A program made the translations under genes and the position numbers. Positions 44,535-53,657 of a stretch of 64,000 nucleotides of DNA are shown one piece after another; positions within the stretch are counted from its first letter, which is position 1; each line of letters begins with the position of its first letter. The notes beneath the pieces are model-generated. The model was not told the DNA's origin. It did no database searches and saw nothing but the letters and a program-made list of their open reading frames with translations. This DNA comes from Marinisporobacter balticus (GTDB lineage Bacteria; Bacillota; Clostridia; Peptostreptococcales; Thermotaleaceae). The stretch is taken from contig NZ_SLWV01000010.1 in the NCBI RefSeq assembly GCF_004345705.1, forward strand, positions 44,579 to 108,578, written 5' to 3'.

Positions 44535-45053
44535 CTACAACTTTTCTACCTGCGTAAAATCTAATTCCACAGGTGTTTCTCTTCCAAACATTGAAATAAG
44601 TGCTTTTAATGTTTGTCTATCTAAATTAATTCCTTGAACAACTCCAATAAAACTCTCGAATGGTCCCGATATAACCCTTACTGAATCTCCAACAATCATA
44701 TCGATTTCAACTACTGACGCTTCAATACCCATACGCTTTACTTCATCATCACTTAACGGAATTGGTTTTGACCCTGGTCCTACGAATCCAGTAACACCTC
44801 TTGTATTTCTAACCACATACCAAGAATCATCATTCATAACCATCTTAACAATGACATAGCCTGGAAAAATTTTTTTTTGTTTCGCTTTTTTCTTGCCATT
44901 TTTTATTTCTATTTTTTCTTCTGTAGGTACAGCAATTTCAGTAATAACATCCTCCATACCTCTATTCTCAACAAGTTTTTCAATATTGGCTTTCACCTTA
45001 TTTTCATGTCCAGAATAGGTATGCACTACATACCACTTAAGGTTTTCTGACAT
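44535..45053 (-). CDS. nusG: transcription termination/antitermination protein NusG
   Basis: 172 residues: NGN domain with WYVVHTYSGHENKV and FPGYVIVKM, then C-terminal KOW domain with GDSVRVISGPFESFIGVVQGI. Binds polymerase and couples it to ribosome or Rho. Follows secE. Confidence 0.97.
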   Translation of the reverse strand: MSENLKWYVVHTYSGHENKVKANIEKLVENRGMEDVITEIAVPTEEKIEIKNGKKKAKQKKIFPGYVIVKMVMNDDSWYVVRNTRGVTGFVGPGSKPIPLSDDEVKRMGIEASVVEIDMIVGDSVRVISGPFESFIGVVQGINLDRQTLKALISMFGRETPVELDFTQVEKL

Positions 45054-45101
45054 ATATGAAAGTAGCCAGCTCTATCGCTTGGTCTACTCTTCCCTCCCTC
45101 A

Positions 45102-45320
45102 CTATTTAATGATTAGTTGAAGAGCTTTCCCAAAAATCGTATCTGCCAACCAGATTCCACCTGCTACAACTATACAAGTTGTCAGTACGACTGTAGTGTA
45201 TGATGTCAATTCTTTTTTATTTGGCCAAATTACTTTTTTTAGTTCTGCCCTAACATTTTTAAAGAACTTACCCATATTCTTAGATTGATTCACTTTGTTT
45301 GTATTTGTTTGTACTGCCAT
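45102..45320 (-). CDS. secE: protein translocase subunit SecE
   Basis: 72 residues from the second in-frame ATG at 45320; the first ATG (45332) sits on the AAGGA site. Amphipathic helix FFKNVRAELKKVIWPNKKEL then a single membrane segment. Essential partner of SecY. Between rpmG and nusG. Confidence 0.93.
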   Translation of the reverse strand: MAVQTNTNKVNQSKNMGKFFKNVRAELKKVIWPNKKELTSYTTVVLTTCIVVAGGIWLADTIFGKALQLIIK

Positions 45321-45376
45321 ATCATTCCACATCCTTATATGTTAATTGTACGAAACATACATTTTCTAAAAAAGGA

Positions 45377-45526
45377 CTATTTTGTTTCCTTGTGCGTTGT
45401 GTGATTTTTACAGAATTTGCAGTATTTTTTTAGTTCTAATCTGTCTGGATTGTTCTTCTTATTCTTCATTGTATGATAATTTCTTTGCTTACACTCTGTA
45501 CATGCTAAAGTAACTTTAACTCTCAT
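45377..45526 (-). CDS. rpmG: 50S ribosomal protein L33 (zinc-binding form)
   Basis: 49 residues from ATG 45526 with TAGGAGGTG upstream. Zinc ligands CTEC and CKFC. A longer frame to 45580 covers leader only. Confidence 0.96.
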   Translation of the reverse strand: MRVKVTLACTECKQRNYHTMKNKKNNPDRLELKKYCKFCKNHTTHKETK

Positions 45527-45611
45527 GCTTACACCTCCTACAATGCCATTGTTTATATTAATTTTCTCGCAATTCGACACAGATATCTCATTATGACACC
45601 ATTACTTAATA

Positions 45612-45640
45612 AACCTATCATATTTTTTTATTCATGTCAA
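45612..45640 (-). promoter_or_regulatory. promoter of rpmG-secE-nusG-rplK-rplA
   Basis: TTGACA (45635-45640) and TAGGTT (45612-45617) on the minus strand with a 17-base spacer. Confidence 0.65.
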
Positions 45641-45686
45641 TATAGTTTTTAATCAGTATCAAACTATAGCTACCTGCATCTATAAG

Positions 45687-45732
45687 CACAGAGAAAAAAA
45701 CACTTCAAAAGCCTAGTGCTTTTTTCTCTGTG
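45687..45732. terminator. long A/T-flanked inverted repeat, second stop after tuf2
   Basis: CACAGAGAAAAA and GCAC pair with GTG and TTTTTCTCTGTG around a short loop. Within it, on the minus strand, GCACT/AGTGT is followed by a seven-T run, a plausible terminator between tuf2 and the rpmG promoter; the plus strand has a similar T-run. Confidence 0.5.
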
Positions 45733-45802
45733 TTTATCCATACATCCTAAGCAGTTTTCTATAGTTTAACCATCATTTCTTTTTATTATTATATGCCTAT
45801 TT

Positions 45803-45840
45803 TAAAAGACTAGGCTTGGGTTTCAAACCTAGTCCTATTT
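45803..45840 (-). terminator. hairpin terminator of tuf2
   Basis: Stem GACTAGG/CCTAGTC (45828-45834 with 45809-45815), then TTTTAAAATAGG on the minus strand, starting 17 bases after the tuf2 stop. Confidence 0.6.
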
Positions 45841-45850
45841 TTTACAATGA

Positions 45851-47044
45851 TTACTCTACAATGCTCGCAACAACACCTGCTCCAACTGTTCTTCCACCCT
45901 CACGAATGGCAAATCTTAATCCTTCTTCGATTGCAACTGGGTGAATTAATTCAATTTCCATCGCAATGTTATCTCCAGGCATACACATTTCTACACCTTC
46001 TGGTAATTCAATTGATCCTGTGATGTCTGTTGTTCTGAAATAGAATTGTGGTCTGTATCCTTTAAAGAATGGTGTATGTCTTCCACCTTCTTCTTTCTTT
46101 AATACGTATACTTCTGACTTGAATTTTGTATGTGGATGGATTGTTCCAGCTTTAGCTAGTACTTGTCCTCTTTGAATATCTTCTCTTTGCACACCTCTAA
46201 GTAGTGCTCCAATGTTATCTCCTGCTTGTGCTTGATCTAGAAGTTTTCTAAACATCTCTACACCTGTTACTACTACTTTTCTTGGCGCTTCTGTTAATCC
46301 TACGATTTCTACCTCGTCTTGTACTTTTACTACGCCTCTTTCTACTCTTCCTGTTGCAACTGTTCCTCTACCTGTGATTGAGAATACGTCCTCTATTGGC
46401 ATAAGGAATGGCTTGTCTGTATCTCTTATTGGCTCTGGAATATAGCTATCGATTGCTTCGAATAATTCTATGATTTTATCTCCCCATGGTCCTTCTGGGT
46501 TGTTTAACGCTTCTAATGCTGATCCTCTGATGATTGGTGTATCATCTCCTGGGAATTCATATACATCTAATAATTCTCTTACTTCCATTTCAACCAAGTC
46601 TAGTAATTCTTCATCGTCTACCATATCGCATTTGTTTAAGAATACTACGATGTATGGTACACCAACTTGTCTTGAAAGCAGGATATGTTCTCTTGTTTGT
46701 GGCATTGGACCATCTGTTGCCGCACATACTAGGATTGCTCCATCCATTTGCGCTGCTCCTGTGATCATATTCTTAACATAATCAGCATGTCCTGGACAAT
46801 CTACATGTGCGTAATGTCTGTTTGGAGTCTCATACTCAACGTGTGCTGTTGAAATTGTGATTCCTCTTTCTCTTTCTTCTGGCGCTTTATCGATGTTTGC
46901 AAAATCTACAGCTGCTCCTGTTCCAAATTTTTTGTTTAATGTCATTGTGATTGCTGCTGTTAATGTCGTTTTACCGTGGTCAACGTGACCGATTGTTCCA
47001 ATGTTAACATGTGGCTTATTTCTTTCAAATTTAGCTTTTGCCAT
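45851..47044 (-). CDS. tuf: translation elongation factor Tu, copy 2
   Basis: 397 residues from ATG 47044; a frame extending to 47068 only includes the ribosome binding site. All G-domain motifs intact. Differs from copy 1 only in the penultimate residue. Stands alone between tRNA-Thr and the rpmG operon; upstream is a ~190-base AT-rich leader with a weak TTTACT/TTTAAT promoter and a CTGGAT/ATCCGG hairpin. Confidence 0.98.
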   Translation of the reverse strand: MAKAKFERNKPHVNIGTIGHVDHGKTTLTAAITMTLNKKFGTGAAVDFANIDKAPEERERGITISTAHVEYETPNRHYAHVDCPGHADYVKNMITGAAQMDGAILVCAATDGPMPQTREHILLSRQVGVPYIVVFLNKCDMVDDEELLDLVEMEVRELLDVYEFPGDDTPIIRGSALEALNNPEGPWGDKIIELFEAIDSYIPEPIRDTDKPFLMPIEDVFSITGRGTVATGRVERGVVKVQDEVEIVGLTEAPRKVVVTGVEMFRKLLDQAQAGDNIGALLRGVQREDIQRGQVLAKAGTIHPHTKFKSEVYVLKKEEGGRHTPFFKGYRPQFYFRTTDITGSIELPEGVEMCMPGDNIAMEIELIHPVAIEEGLRFAIREGGRTVGAGVVASIVE

Positions 47045-47233
47045 TTGTTTCTCCTCCTTTTCTTTCATCTATCCAGCATTGTCTTTAAACAAAAACATCA
47101 AAACCGGATAAAATCTCTCTAAGATCCAGTAAAAAACTAAATTCCCTCTGAATCCAGTTCAACTTTTATTAAAGATTATTTTAATTTTTAAAGTAAACTC
47201 GTCCTAGTGTGTCTATGTATATAAAACTAAAAA

Positions 47234-47310
47234 TGGAGCCCATGAGCGGATTCGAACCGCCGATCTCCGCCTTACCAAGGCGACGCTCTAACCATCTGAG
47301 CCACATGGGC
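47234..47310 (-). tRNA. trnT: tRNA-Thr (anticodon GGT)
   Basis: 77 nt including an encoded CCA. Acceptor stem GCCCATG/CATGGGC, D-arm GCTCAGATGGTTAGAGC, anticodon stem CGCC/GGCG with loop TTGGTAA giving anticodon GGT, T-arm with GTTCGAATC. Reads ACC and ACT codons. Lies between sigH and tuf2. Confidence 0.97.
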
Positions 47311-47382
47311 ATTCACCATTAATTATTTTACTACGAATCATAATAGAAGTCAATGTTTTTTATTGTTTATCAATTTATAATT

Positions 47383-48030
47383 TTAGTTGCCTCTTACTTC
47401 TAAGTATCTCTCTAATTTTCTTTTTACACGCTGCAAAGCATTATCAATAGATTTTACATGTCTATTCATTTCCACAGCCATCTCTTGATAAGATTTTCCT
47501 TGAAGATATTCCATTAATACCGTCCATTCTAATTCACTTAAAATTTCTCCTATTTTCGATTCAATATGGGTGATTTCTTCTCTTGATATAATTAATTCTT
47601 CTGGATCAGAAATTTTCGCTCCCGATATTACATCCAGTAGTGTCCTATCTGATTCCTCATCATATATGGGTTTGTTTAAAGATACATATGAATTTAAAGG
47701 GATATGTTTTTGTCTCGTAGCTGTTTTGATTGCCGTAATAATTTGTCTTGTAATGCATAGTTCTGCAAAAGCTCTAAAAGAAGATAGCTTGTCCGGTTTA
47801 AAGTCTCGGATTGCCTTAAAAAGACCAATCATACCTTCTTGAATAATATCTTCTCGATCAGCACCAATCAAAAAATAGGATCTAGCCTTTGCTCTGACAA
47901 AATTTTTATATTTTTTAATCAAATGCTCTTGAGCTGCATCATTGCCATTTCTAGCATCTTCAACAACATCTTCATCAATCCTCAGTTCAATTTTTTGAGC
48001 AAATTCTTCTTGTACACTACTACTCCCCAC
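47383..48030 (-). CDS. sigH: RNA polymerase sigma-H factor (SigH/Spo0H)
   Basis: 215 residues from GTG 48030, six bases after GGAGGAG; TTG 48033 is an alternative and the frame opens to 48048. Region 2 has YKNFVRAKARSYFLIGADREDIIQEGMIGL and TRQKHIPLNSYVSLNKP, nearly the Bacillus SigH sequence; region 4 ends with NRHVKSIDNALQRVKRKLE. SigH drives stationary-phase and early sporulation genes, including spo0A. Supports a spore-former. Confidence 0.95.
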   Translation of the reverse strand: MGSSSVQEEFAQKIELRIDEDVVEDARNGNDAAQEHLIKKYKNFVRAKARSYFLIGADREDIIQEGMIGLFKAIRDFKPDKLSSFRAFAELCITRQIITAIKTATRQKHIPLNSYVSLNKPIYDEESDRTLLDVISGAKISDPEELIISREEITHIESKIGEILSELEWTVLMEYLQGKSYQEMAVEMNRHVKSIDNALQRVKRKLERYLEVRGN

Positions 48031-48149
48031 CAACATCTCCTCCAGCACTTATTTGTTTTTGTGCTACACAGGTTATGTTCTATAGAAAACAAGAACATTC
48101 TCAATAAAAAACACAAAAACTATATTCATTAGCACAAATTTGTATATTC

Positions 48150-48179
48150 ATTATAACTTAATTTTTGCAACTGCGTCAA
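48150..48179 (-). promoter_or_regulatory. sigma-A-type promoter of sigH
   Basis: TTGACG (48174-48179) and TATAAT (48150-48155) on the minus strand, 18-base spacer. Confidence 0.65.
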
Positions 48180-48184
48180 GGAAA

Positions 48185-48700
48185 TCATTGATTCCTGCGC
48201 CATTTTTCAAGCTTTTCGACAACTTCCTTGTCAATTCGATCTCCAAGGGTAGATCTTGCTTGTTTGGTAGCTTCTGTTTTTTTATATATTTTCTTTGTTA
48301 TGTTATTTAGTTCGATTTTTAATTCCCTAGCAGAAATTCTTGTAGCACCACTTCCTAATACCATTTGTTGTTCAGCCCAATCAGACGTTGCCACACGTAC
48401 AACGTTTTTTCTATCTTTTGTTAAAGATTCTACTTTTTTTTCAATATATGAGTCTGCCGTTTGGTGTTCTTTTGTAAAAATAACCTCTATTCCTTTTATA
48501 AAATATTGTTTTAGATCATTTCCTTTTACATATTGTGCATCAAATACAATCGTCACATGATATCCCATATAATGTTTATAATCAACTAACTCCTGAATAA
48601 GAATATCTCTTGCTTCTTCTAGGTTGATCTTTCCTATCTCTTTTAATTTCGACCAAGCATTGATAATATTATATCCATCTACCAATAAAATTTCCTTCAA
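48185..48700 (-). CDS. rae1: NYN-domain endoribonuclease (YacP/Rae1)
   Basis: 171 residues. PIN-like NYN fold with acidic residues in LLVDGYNIINAW, IVFDAQY and ATSDWAEQQ. Bacillus Rae1 cuts mRNA in the ribosomal A site. TTG start at 48700, inside the tail of a GGGTGATTGAG site 12 bases after the rlmB stop. Order rlmB-yacP-sigH is conserved in Firmicutes. Confidence 0.9.
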   Translation of the reverse strand: MKEILLVDGYNIINAWSKLKEIGKINLEEARDILIQELVDYKHYMGYHVTIVFDAQYVKGNDLKQYFIKGIEVIFTKEHQTADSYIEKKVESLTKDRKNVVRVATSDWAEQQMVLGSGATRISARELKIELNNITKKIYKKTEATKQARSTLGDRIDKEVVEKLEKWRRNQ

Positions 48701-48712
48701 ATCTCAATCACC

Positions 48713-49456
48713 CTATTCTGTTTTCTCTTTTTGGCGCATTACTTCATACATAAGAATAGATGCTGCAACAGAAGCATTGAGAGAGCCAATTTTCCCTTTC
48801 ATCGGTATATTCACTAAAAAATCACATTTTTCCTTTATAAGTCTCCCTATTCCTTCTCCTTCACTTCCTATAACCAAAGCAATTTTACCTTTCATGTCTT
48901 CTTCATAATGTTTTTTTTGCCCTGCCATGTCTGCACCAACGATCCATACGCCTTCTTTCTTCAAAAGCTCTATTGTTTGAGCTATATTTGATACTTTCGC
49001 AACAGGAACATACTCAATAGCGCCAGCAGAAGTTTTTGCAACCACACCCGTAAGACCTACAGATCTTCTTTTTGGAATAATGATTCCATGGACACCAGCA
49101 GCATCTGCTGTTCTCATAACAGATCCTAAATTATGCGGATCCGTAATTTCATCAAGTATAATAATAAAAGCATCTTCATTTTTTTCTTCTGCTTTTTTCA
49201 AAATATCTTCAATCTCTACATAAGTATGGGCTGCTACAAAAGCAATTACCCCTTGATGGGCATGCGACTCGGATATTTGATCTAGTTTTTGTTTTTCTAC
49301 ATATTGAATGATAATCCCTTTATCTTTTGCCATACCAATAATTTTTTTCACTGAACCTTCTGCACCTTTTGTAATCATAATCTTATCTATTTCTCTATCT
49401 GCTCTTAAAGCTTCCATTACAGGATTTCTTCCCTCTATTTTATCTGAATTCATCAT
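48713..49456 (-). CDS. rlmB: 23S rRNA (guanosine-2'-O-)-methyltransferase RlmB
   Basis: 247 residues. N-terminal substrate-binding domain with IEGRNPVMEAL, then SPOUT knot domain with motif 1 DPHNLGSVMRTADAAG, motif 2 LVIGSEGEGI and motif 3 IPMKGKIGSLNASVAASI. Methylates the G2251-type position of the 23S P-loop. Upstream of rae1 and sigH. Confidence 0.93.
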   Translation of the reverse strand: MMNSDKIEGRNPVMEALRADREIDKIMITKGAEGSVKKIIGMAKDKGIIIQYVEKQKLDQISESHAHQGVIAFVAAHTYVEIEDILKKAEEKNEDAFIIILDEITDPHNLGSVMRTADAAGVHGIIIPKRRSVGLTGVVAKTSAGAIEYVPVAKVSNIAQTIELLKKEGVWIVGADMAGQKKHYEEDMKGKIALVIGSEGEGIGRLIKEKCDFLVNIPMKGKIGSLNASVAASILMYEVMRQKEKTE

Positions 49457-49561
49457 TAATCCGCCACCTCTTTATCTTTACGTTTTCTTTAAGAATTCTC
49501 AACATATTTTTTTCTAAGTATTTTTTTTCTTATCCATTAATATTTCCAAATCATTTATATT

Positions 49562-50323
49562 TTATAGATTTTGTCCAAATCGTTTTCTTATATCTTCTAT
49601 CTTTCCACAAGTCATATTTCCTTCTGGACATGCCCCTCCTACACACATAGGTCCTGCCTTTCTAAAGATAGTAGGTGCTACAGTTCTGACTTGTTTTAGC
49701 ATCTTTGTAGCCATTTCTCTTATTTCCCACTGTGCCCTTTGACAACATCTATGGTTGAGAAAGTTTAAGAGCGTTCTTGCATTCATAGTAAATACAATTT
49801 TTGTCTCACATGCATTCGGAAAAACATATCTACCATCTTCAATAGCCATTTTTTCTGACATGTTCTTTGCTTGTTTTTCGTTTTTTCCATCTCGAATCAG
49901 TTTATCATAATGCTTCTTTTGTAAAATTTCTACTAATTCATTATAGTTTCTTTGATCTTCTTCCATAGCCTCTATAAACTTTTCTTTTGCCTCAGAAATC
50001 TCCTTAATGCTCGGTGGAATAATATACTCAAATTGCTCTAGCTTCACATATCTTTGAGATTGTTGAGAATAAGATGCGATCCTATGTCTTACAAGTTGAT
50101 GCGTCAAAACTCTACTGACTCCTTCTACGGCAAAGGTAAAGTTTATATGTTCTATCGTCGAATGGTGTCCCAAACTCATAATCATATTTAAAAACTTCTC
50201 TATCTTCTCAGTTGACAAATCCTCCATAATTTCATCTACTCCAACTCTTGAATAGCAAAGCTTTGCAGCAGCAGTTACAACTTTTTCTGGCTCTGGTGTA
50301 TATTGAATTAATTGTACTTTCAT
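49562..50323 (-). CDS. thyX: FAD-dependent thymidylate synthase ThyX
   Basis: 253 residues from ATG 50323 (TAGGAGGA upstream). ThyX signature RHRIASYSQQS is intact, along with ERLRHRCCQRAQWEIRE-like C-terminal segment (NHRCCQRAQWEIRE). Makes dTMP from dUMP using methylene-THF and NADPH through FAD. No thyA is in the window. Located between mrnC and rlmB, as in several Clostridia. Confidence 0.95.
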   Translation of the reverse strand: MKVQLIQYTPEPEKVVTAAAKLCYSRVGVDEIMEDLSTEKIEKFLNMIMSLGHHSTIEHINFTFAVEGVSRVLTHQLVRHRIASYSQQSQRYVKLEQFEYIIPPSIKEISEAKEKFIEAMEEDQRNYNELVEILQKKHYDKLIRDGKNEKQAKNMSEKMAIEDGRYVFPNACETKIVFTMNARTLLNFLNHRCCQRAQWEIREMATKMLKQVRTVAPTIFRKAGPMCVGGACPEGNMTCGKIEDIRKRFGQNL

Positions 50324-50339
50324 ACCCAATCCTCCTAAT

Positions 50340-50720
50340 CTATTGCTCTTTCGTCCACTCACTCTTCACTTTAAACTCCTTATAGGGAATTACATGAAAA
50401 AGATAGCCTCTTATCTTTGCAACATAAGCGCCTTGAATTTCTATTGCATTACCTTTTTTTCCAGCATTGTCATAAGCAATAATACTCGAAGTTCCCTCTT
50501 TCTCTACTTTCTTTATAGAAACCACTTTATAAGTAGTTACTCCATGTTTTTTCAAAAAACCATTGTACTTTTCTTCTTCATCTACTGATTTTTCAACAAA
50601 TTGTTTGAAAACAAGTGCATCTCCTATAACTTTCACGTCATCTAAAAACAATGATTTTGTAACAAGTACTACAAGCAATAATAAAATCACGTATACCATA
50701 TTTTTTTCTCTTTTTGTCAT
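50340..50720 (-). CDS. small single-pass membrane protein of unknown function
   Basis: 126 residues. One N-terminal membrane segment (about 8-25, VYVILLLLVVLVTKSLF), then a hydrophilic domain of about 100 residues with alternating beta-strand patterns (TTYKVVSIKKVEKEGTSSII). I recognise no family. Starts 12 bases after the mrnC stop and ends 17 bases before thyX, so it belongs to the mrnC-thyX transcript. Possibly an extracytoplasmic domain anchored in the membrane. Confidence 0.75.
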   Translation of the reverse strand: MTKREKNMVYVILLLLVVLVTKSLFLDDVKVIGDALVFKQFVEKSVDEEEKYNGFLKKHGVTTYKVVSIKKVEKEGTSSIIAYDNAGKKGNAIEIQGAYVAKIRGYLFHVIPYKEFKVKSEWTKEQ

Positions 50721-50734
50721 CTACTTCACCCACT

Positions 50735-51160
50735 TTACGCTTCTATGATTTGTATACCTCTTTTTACAATTTCCTCTATTCGTTTCGTCTTTCCTAATAG
50801 ATATAAATATCCAATCAGTGCTTCAAACCCTGTCGCATATTTATAATCTGTAAGATCCGCATTTTTAGGAACAGTACCTGACTTTTGATTTCTTCCCTTT
50901 TTAATCATCGTCCATTCTTCTTCACTCAGTTCTTCTTCTATAGCATGTGCAATTTTTGCCTGAGCCTCTGCCTTTACAAATTTCGTAGACAGCTTGTGCA
51001 ACTTATTCACATTGCCTCCATATTTATAAATAATAAACTGCCGAACATAAACTTCATACACTGCATCTCCTATATAAGCGAGTACTAGTGGGGGAACAAA
51101 CTTTACATCTTGCTCACTTTTTGGTGCTAGATTCATATATTCAATAAAATTTTTATCCAT
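50735..51160 (-). CDS. mrnC: mini-ribonuclease III (MrnC)
   Basis: 141 residues: an RNase III catalytic domain without dsRNA-binding domain. LAYIGDAVYEVYVR and GFEALIGYLYL hold the acidic metal-binding residues. Matures 23S rRNA in Bacillus. Normally lies directly after cysS; here about 4.2 kb of extra genes separate them. The 286-base region upstream (51161-51446) shows only a weak CGTCG/CGACG inverted repeat near 51405-51440. Confidence 0.93.
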   Translation of the reverse strand: MDKNFIEYMNLAPKSEQDVKFVPPLVLAYIGDAVYEVYVRQFIIYKYGGNVNKLHKLSTKFVKAEAQAKIAHAIEEELSEEEWTMIKKGRNQKSGTVPKNADLTDYKYATGFEALIGYLYLLGKTKRIEEIVKRGIQIIEA

Positions 51161-51446
51161 TCAAAACCCTACCTTATGATTATTTTGTTTTTACTGCGTT
51201 ATACCCTTATTATGCTTTTGTTCTATATTCCATCATACTATAATTTATGAAAACATAAAAGTTATTTCAAAAAATCTATCCGCAACAAATATGAAAATTT
51301 TTCTTTTTTCTATTTATTTCTCGGGAAATACTTTTTTATTTTTCTATATTCTATCTTATTTCCCCATCATTTTCATAGCCTTCCCTTTCAAAAACAAATT
51401 CGTCGACCCATAGTTTTTACATCCTACTAGCCGACGACATCTATTT

Positions 51447-53102
51447 CTATTTCATTTTAAATGAACTCTTAAGAGATACAATTCTATTGAACACTATTTT
51501 TTCTTCTGTTGAATGTTTCGGATCTACATTGAAATATCCATGTCTAAAGAATTGGAATTTTTCTTGAGGTTTGCTATCTTTCATATTTGGTTCAATAAAT
51601 CCTTGTACTATTTCTAAAGAATTTGGATTGACACAATCTAAGAATGTTTTTCCTTCTTCTTGATCTTCATCTAAAATCAATGGCTCATACAGTCTAAATT
51701 CGGCAGGAATTCCATTCTTTGCATCTACCCAGTGAAGGGTTCCCTTTACTTTTCTTCCTGTAAATCCTGTTCCACTCTTTGTTTCAGGATCGTAAGTGCA
51801 ATGAATTTCTACCACGTTTCCATCTTCATCTTTGATCACTTCATTACATTTTATAAAGTATGCATGTTTTAGTCTCACTTCGTTTCCTGGAAACAATCGG
51901 AAGTATTTTTTGGGTGGATTTTCCATAAAATCCTCTTGTTCAATATAGATTTCTCTCGAGAATGGGATTTGTCTCGAACCCATTTCTGAATTTTCAGAAT
52001 TATTCTCTGCATCAAGCATTTCTACTTGATCCTCAGGATAGTTTGTAATCACTACTTTAAGTGGATTTAGAACGCCCATTGTTCTTCGTGTTTTTAATTT
52101 TAAATCTTCTCTTATAAAGTGATCTAACATTTGAGAATCTACTGTACTATTATTTTTTGCAACGCCAATTTCTCTTGCAAAATCGCGAATCGCTTCTGGT
52201 GTGAATCCTCTTCGACGAAGACCTGATACAGTTGGCATACGGGGATCATCCCATCCATCAACATAGTTTTCATCTACTAATTGTTTTAATTTTCGCTTAC
52301 TCATGACTGTATTTGTCATATCTAATCTTGCAAATTCAATTTGTCTTGGAACATGCTCCATTTCACATTCTCGAACGACCCAATCATACATTGGACGATG
52401 ATCTTCAAACTCTAATGTACAAATAGAGTGGGTAACTCCTTCTATTGCGTCTTCTAATGAATGCGCAAAATCATACATAGGATAAATGCACCATGCATCT
52501 CCTGTGTTATGGTGTGTCGCATGGGCAATACGATAAATAATAGGATCCCTCATATTCAAGTTAGGTGATCCCATATCAATTTTCGCTCTTAAAACCTTCT
52601 CACCATCTTTGAATTCACCTTTTCTCATTCTTTCAAATAAATCAAAATTTTCTTCTACGCTTCTATTTCTATATGGACTCTCTTTTCCTGGCTCCGTTAA
52701 GGTTCCACGATATTCTCTCATCTCTTCTGCTGATAAATCACACACAAAAGCTTTTCCTTTTTTAATCAATAAAACAGCACGCTTATACATTTCTTCAAAA
52801 TAATCGGATGCAAAATACAAATTGTCCCATTCGAAACCTAACCATTTAACATCTTCTTTGATCGATTCAACATATTCTATATCTTCTTTTACTGGATTTG
52901 TATCATCAAAACGCAGATTGGTTTTGCCACCAAATTCATCTGCTAATCCGAAATTTAAGCAGATTGATTTTGCATGTCCAATATGTAAATATCCATTTGG
53001 CTCTGGTGGAAAACGTGTAATGATTTCTTTATGTTTTTCTGTTTTCAAATCATCTATAATAATGTTTTTTATAAAATTTGATGAAGTTTGTTTGTTCTCC
53101 AT
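51447..53102 (-). CDS. glnS: glutaminyl-tRNA synthetase
   Basis: 551 residues from ATG 53102, matching usual GlnRS length; the frame opens further to 53186 through the promoter. Class I motifs PNGYLHIGHAKS at about 36-47 and MSKRK near 265 are intact; the C-terminal anticodon-binding beta-barrels follow. A distinct gltX lies at 57.7-59.2 kb. Many Firmicutes instead make Gln-tRNA indirectly with GatCAB, so direct charging is notable though known in some Clostridia. Own strong promoter. Confidence 0.93.
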   Translation of the reverse strand: MENKQTSSNFIKNIIIDDLKTEKHKEIITRFPPEPNGYLHIGHAKSICLNFGLADEFGGKTNLRFDDTNPVKEDIEYVESIKEDVKWLGFEWDNLYFASDYFEEMYKRAVLLIKKGKAFVCDLSAEEMREYRGTLTEPGKESPYRNRSVEENFDLFERMRKGEFKDGEKVLRAKIDMGSPNLNMRDPIIYRIAHATHHNTGDAWCIYPMYDFAHSLEDAIEGVTHSICTLEFEDHRPMYDWVVRECEMEHVPRQIEFARLDMTNTVMSKRKLKQLVDENYVDGWDDPRMPTVSGLRRRGFTPEAIRDFAREIGVAKNNSTVDSQMLDHFIREDLKLKTRRTMGVLNPLKVVITNYPEDQVEMLDAENNSENSEMGSRQIPFSREIYIEQEDFMENPPKKYFRLFPGNEVRLKHAYFIKCNEVIKDEDGNVVEIHCTYDPETKSGTGFTGRKVKGTLHWVDAKNGIPAEFRLYEPLILDEDQEEGKTFLDCVNPNSLEIVQGFIEPNMKDSKPQEKFQFFRHGYFNVDPKHSTEEKIVFNRIVSLKSSFKMK

Positions 53103-53157
53103 ATGTACACAACCTTTCTCCCTCACTACTTTATTAATTTTTTGTATTTTGAATATA

Positions 53158-53186
53158 ATTATAACGTATTCATGTAAATATATCAA
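53158..53186 (-). promoter_or_regulatory. consensus-like promoter of glnS
   Basis: TTGATA (53181-53186) and TATAAT (53158-53163) on the minus strand, 17-base spacer. Confidence 0.8.
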
Positions 53187-53192
53187 AAAATT

Positions 53193-53624
53193 TTATCTTC
53201 TTTTAGTAATCCACAATTGGTCAATAAATATGTATCCGAGCAACCCACCCATTACATTTAACAGCACATCATCTATATCGCAAGTTCCTACATCAAAAAT
53301 ATATTGCATCATCTCAATAAAACATGTAAGGGTAAAAGATCCAATCAACACCTTCATATAGCTATTTGCTTTTTTGAAAACCAATGGAAGAAAGAATCCG
53401 AATGGTACAAATGCTAAAATATTGCCTCCAATATTCACCATGATATTTTTTATACTATGTTTAAATGATAAATATTCTATAATGGTATTAAATAGTATTA
53501 AATTATAACTAGTTTGATTAGATCCTCTTCCATAATAATCACTAAAAAAAACCAAATAAAATAGATAGAATACATATCCTAGAAACAATATGAAAAATAT
53601 TTTTTTATATTCAAAAATTTTCAT
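53193..53624 (-). CDS. VanZ family membrane protein
   Basis: 143 residues, four membrane segments. VanZ signature residues appear in NIGGNILAFVPFGFFLPL and GTCDIDDVLLNVMGGLLGY. VanZ proteins have been linked to teicoplanin resistance and other envelope functions; the role here is unknown and no van cluster is nearby. Confidence 0.85.
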   Translation of the reverse strand: MKIFEYKKIFFILFLGYVFYLFYLVFFSDYYGRGSNQTSYNLILFNTIIEYLSFKHSIKNIMVNIGGNILAFVPFGFFLPLVFKKANSYMKVLIGSFTLTCFIEMMQYIFDVGTCDIDDVLLNVMGGLLGYIFIDQLWITKRR

Positions 53625-53657
53625 CCTAATTTATATTCCTTCCCCCGATATCCTAAA

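Noticed and set aside
29409..47044. The long tuf repeat as a mobile element
   Set aside because: The repeat coincides with a conserved housekeeping gene, with no transposase, terminal inverted repeats or target duplications.
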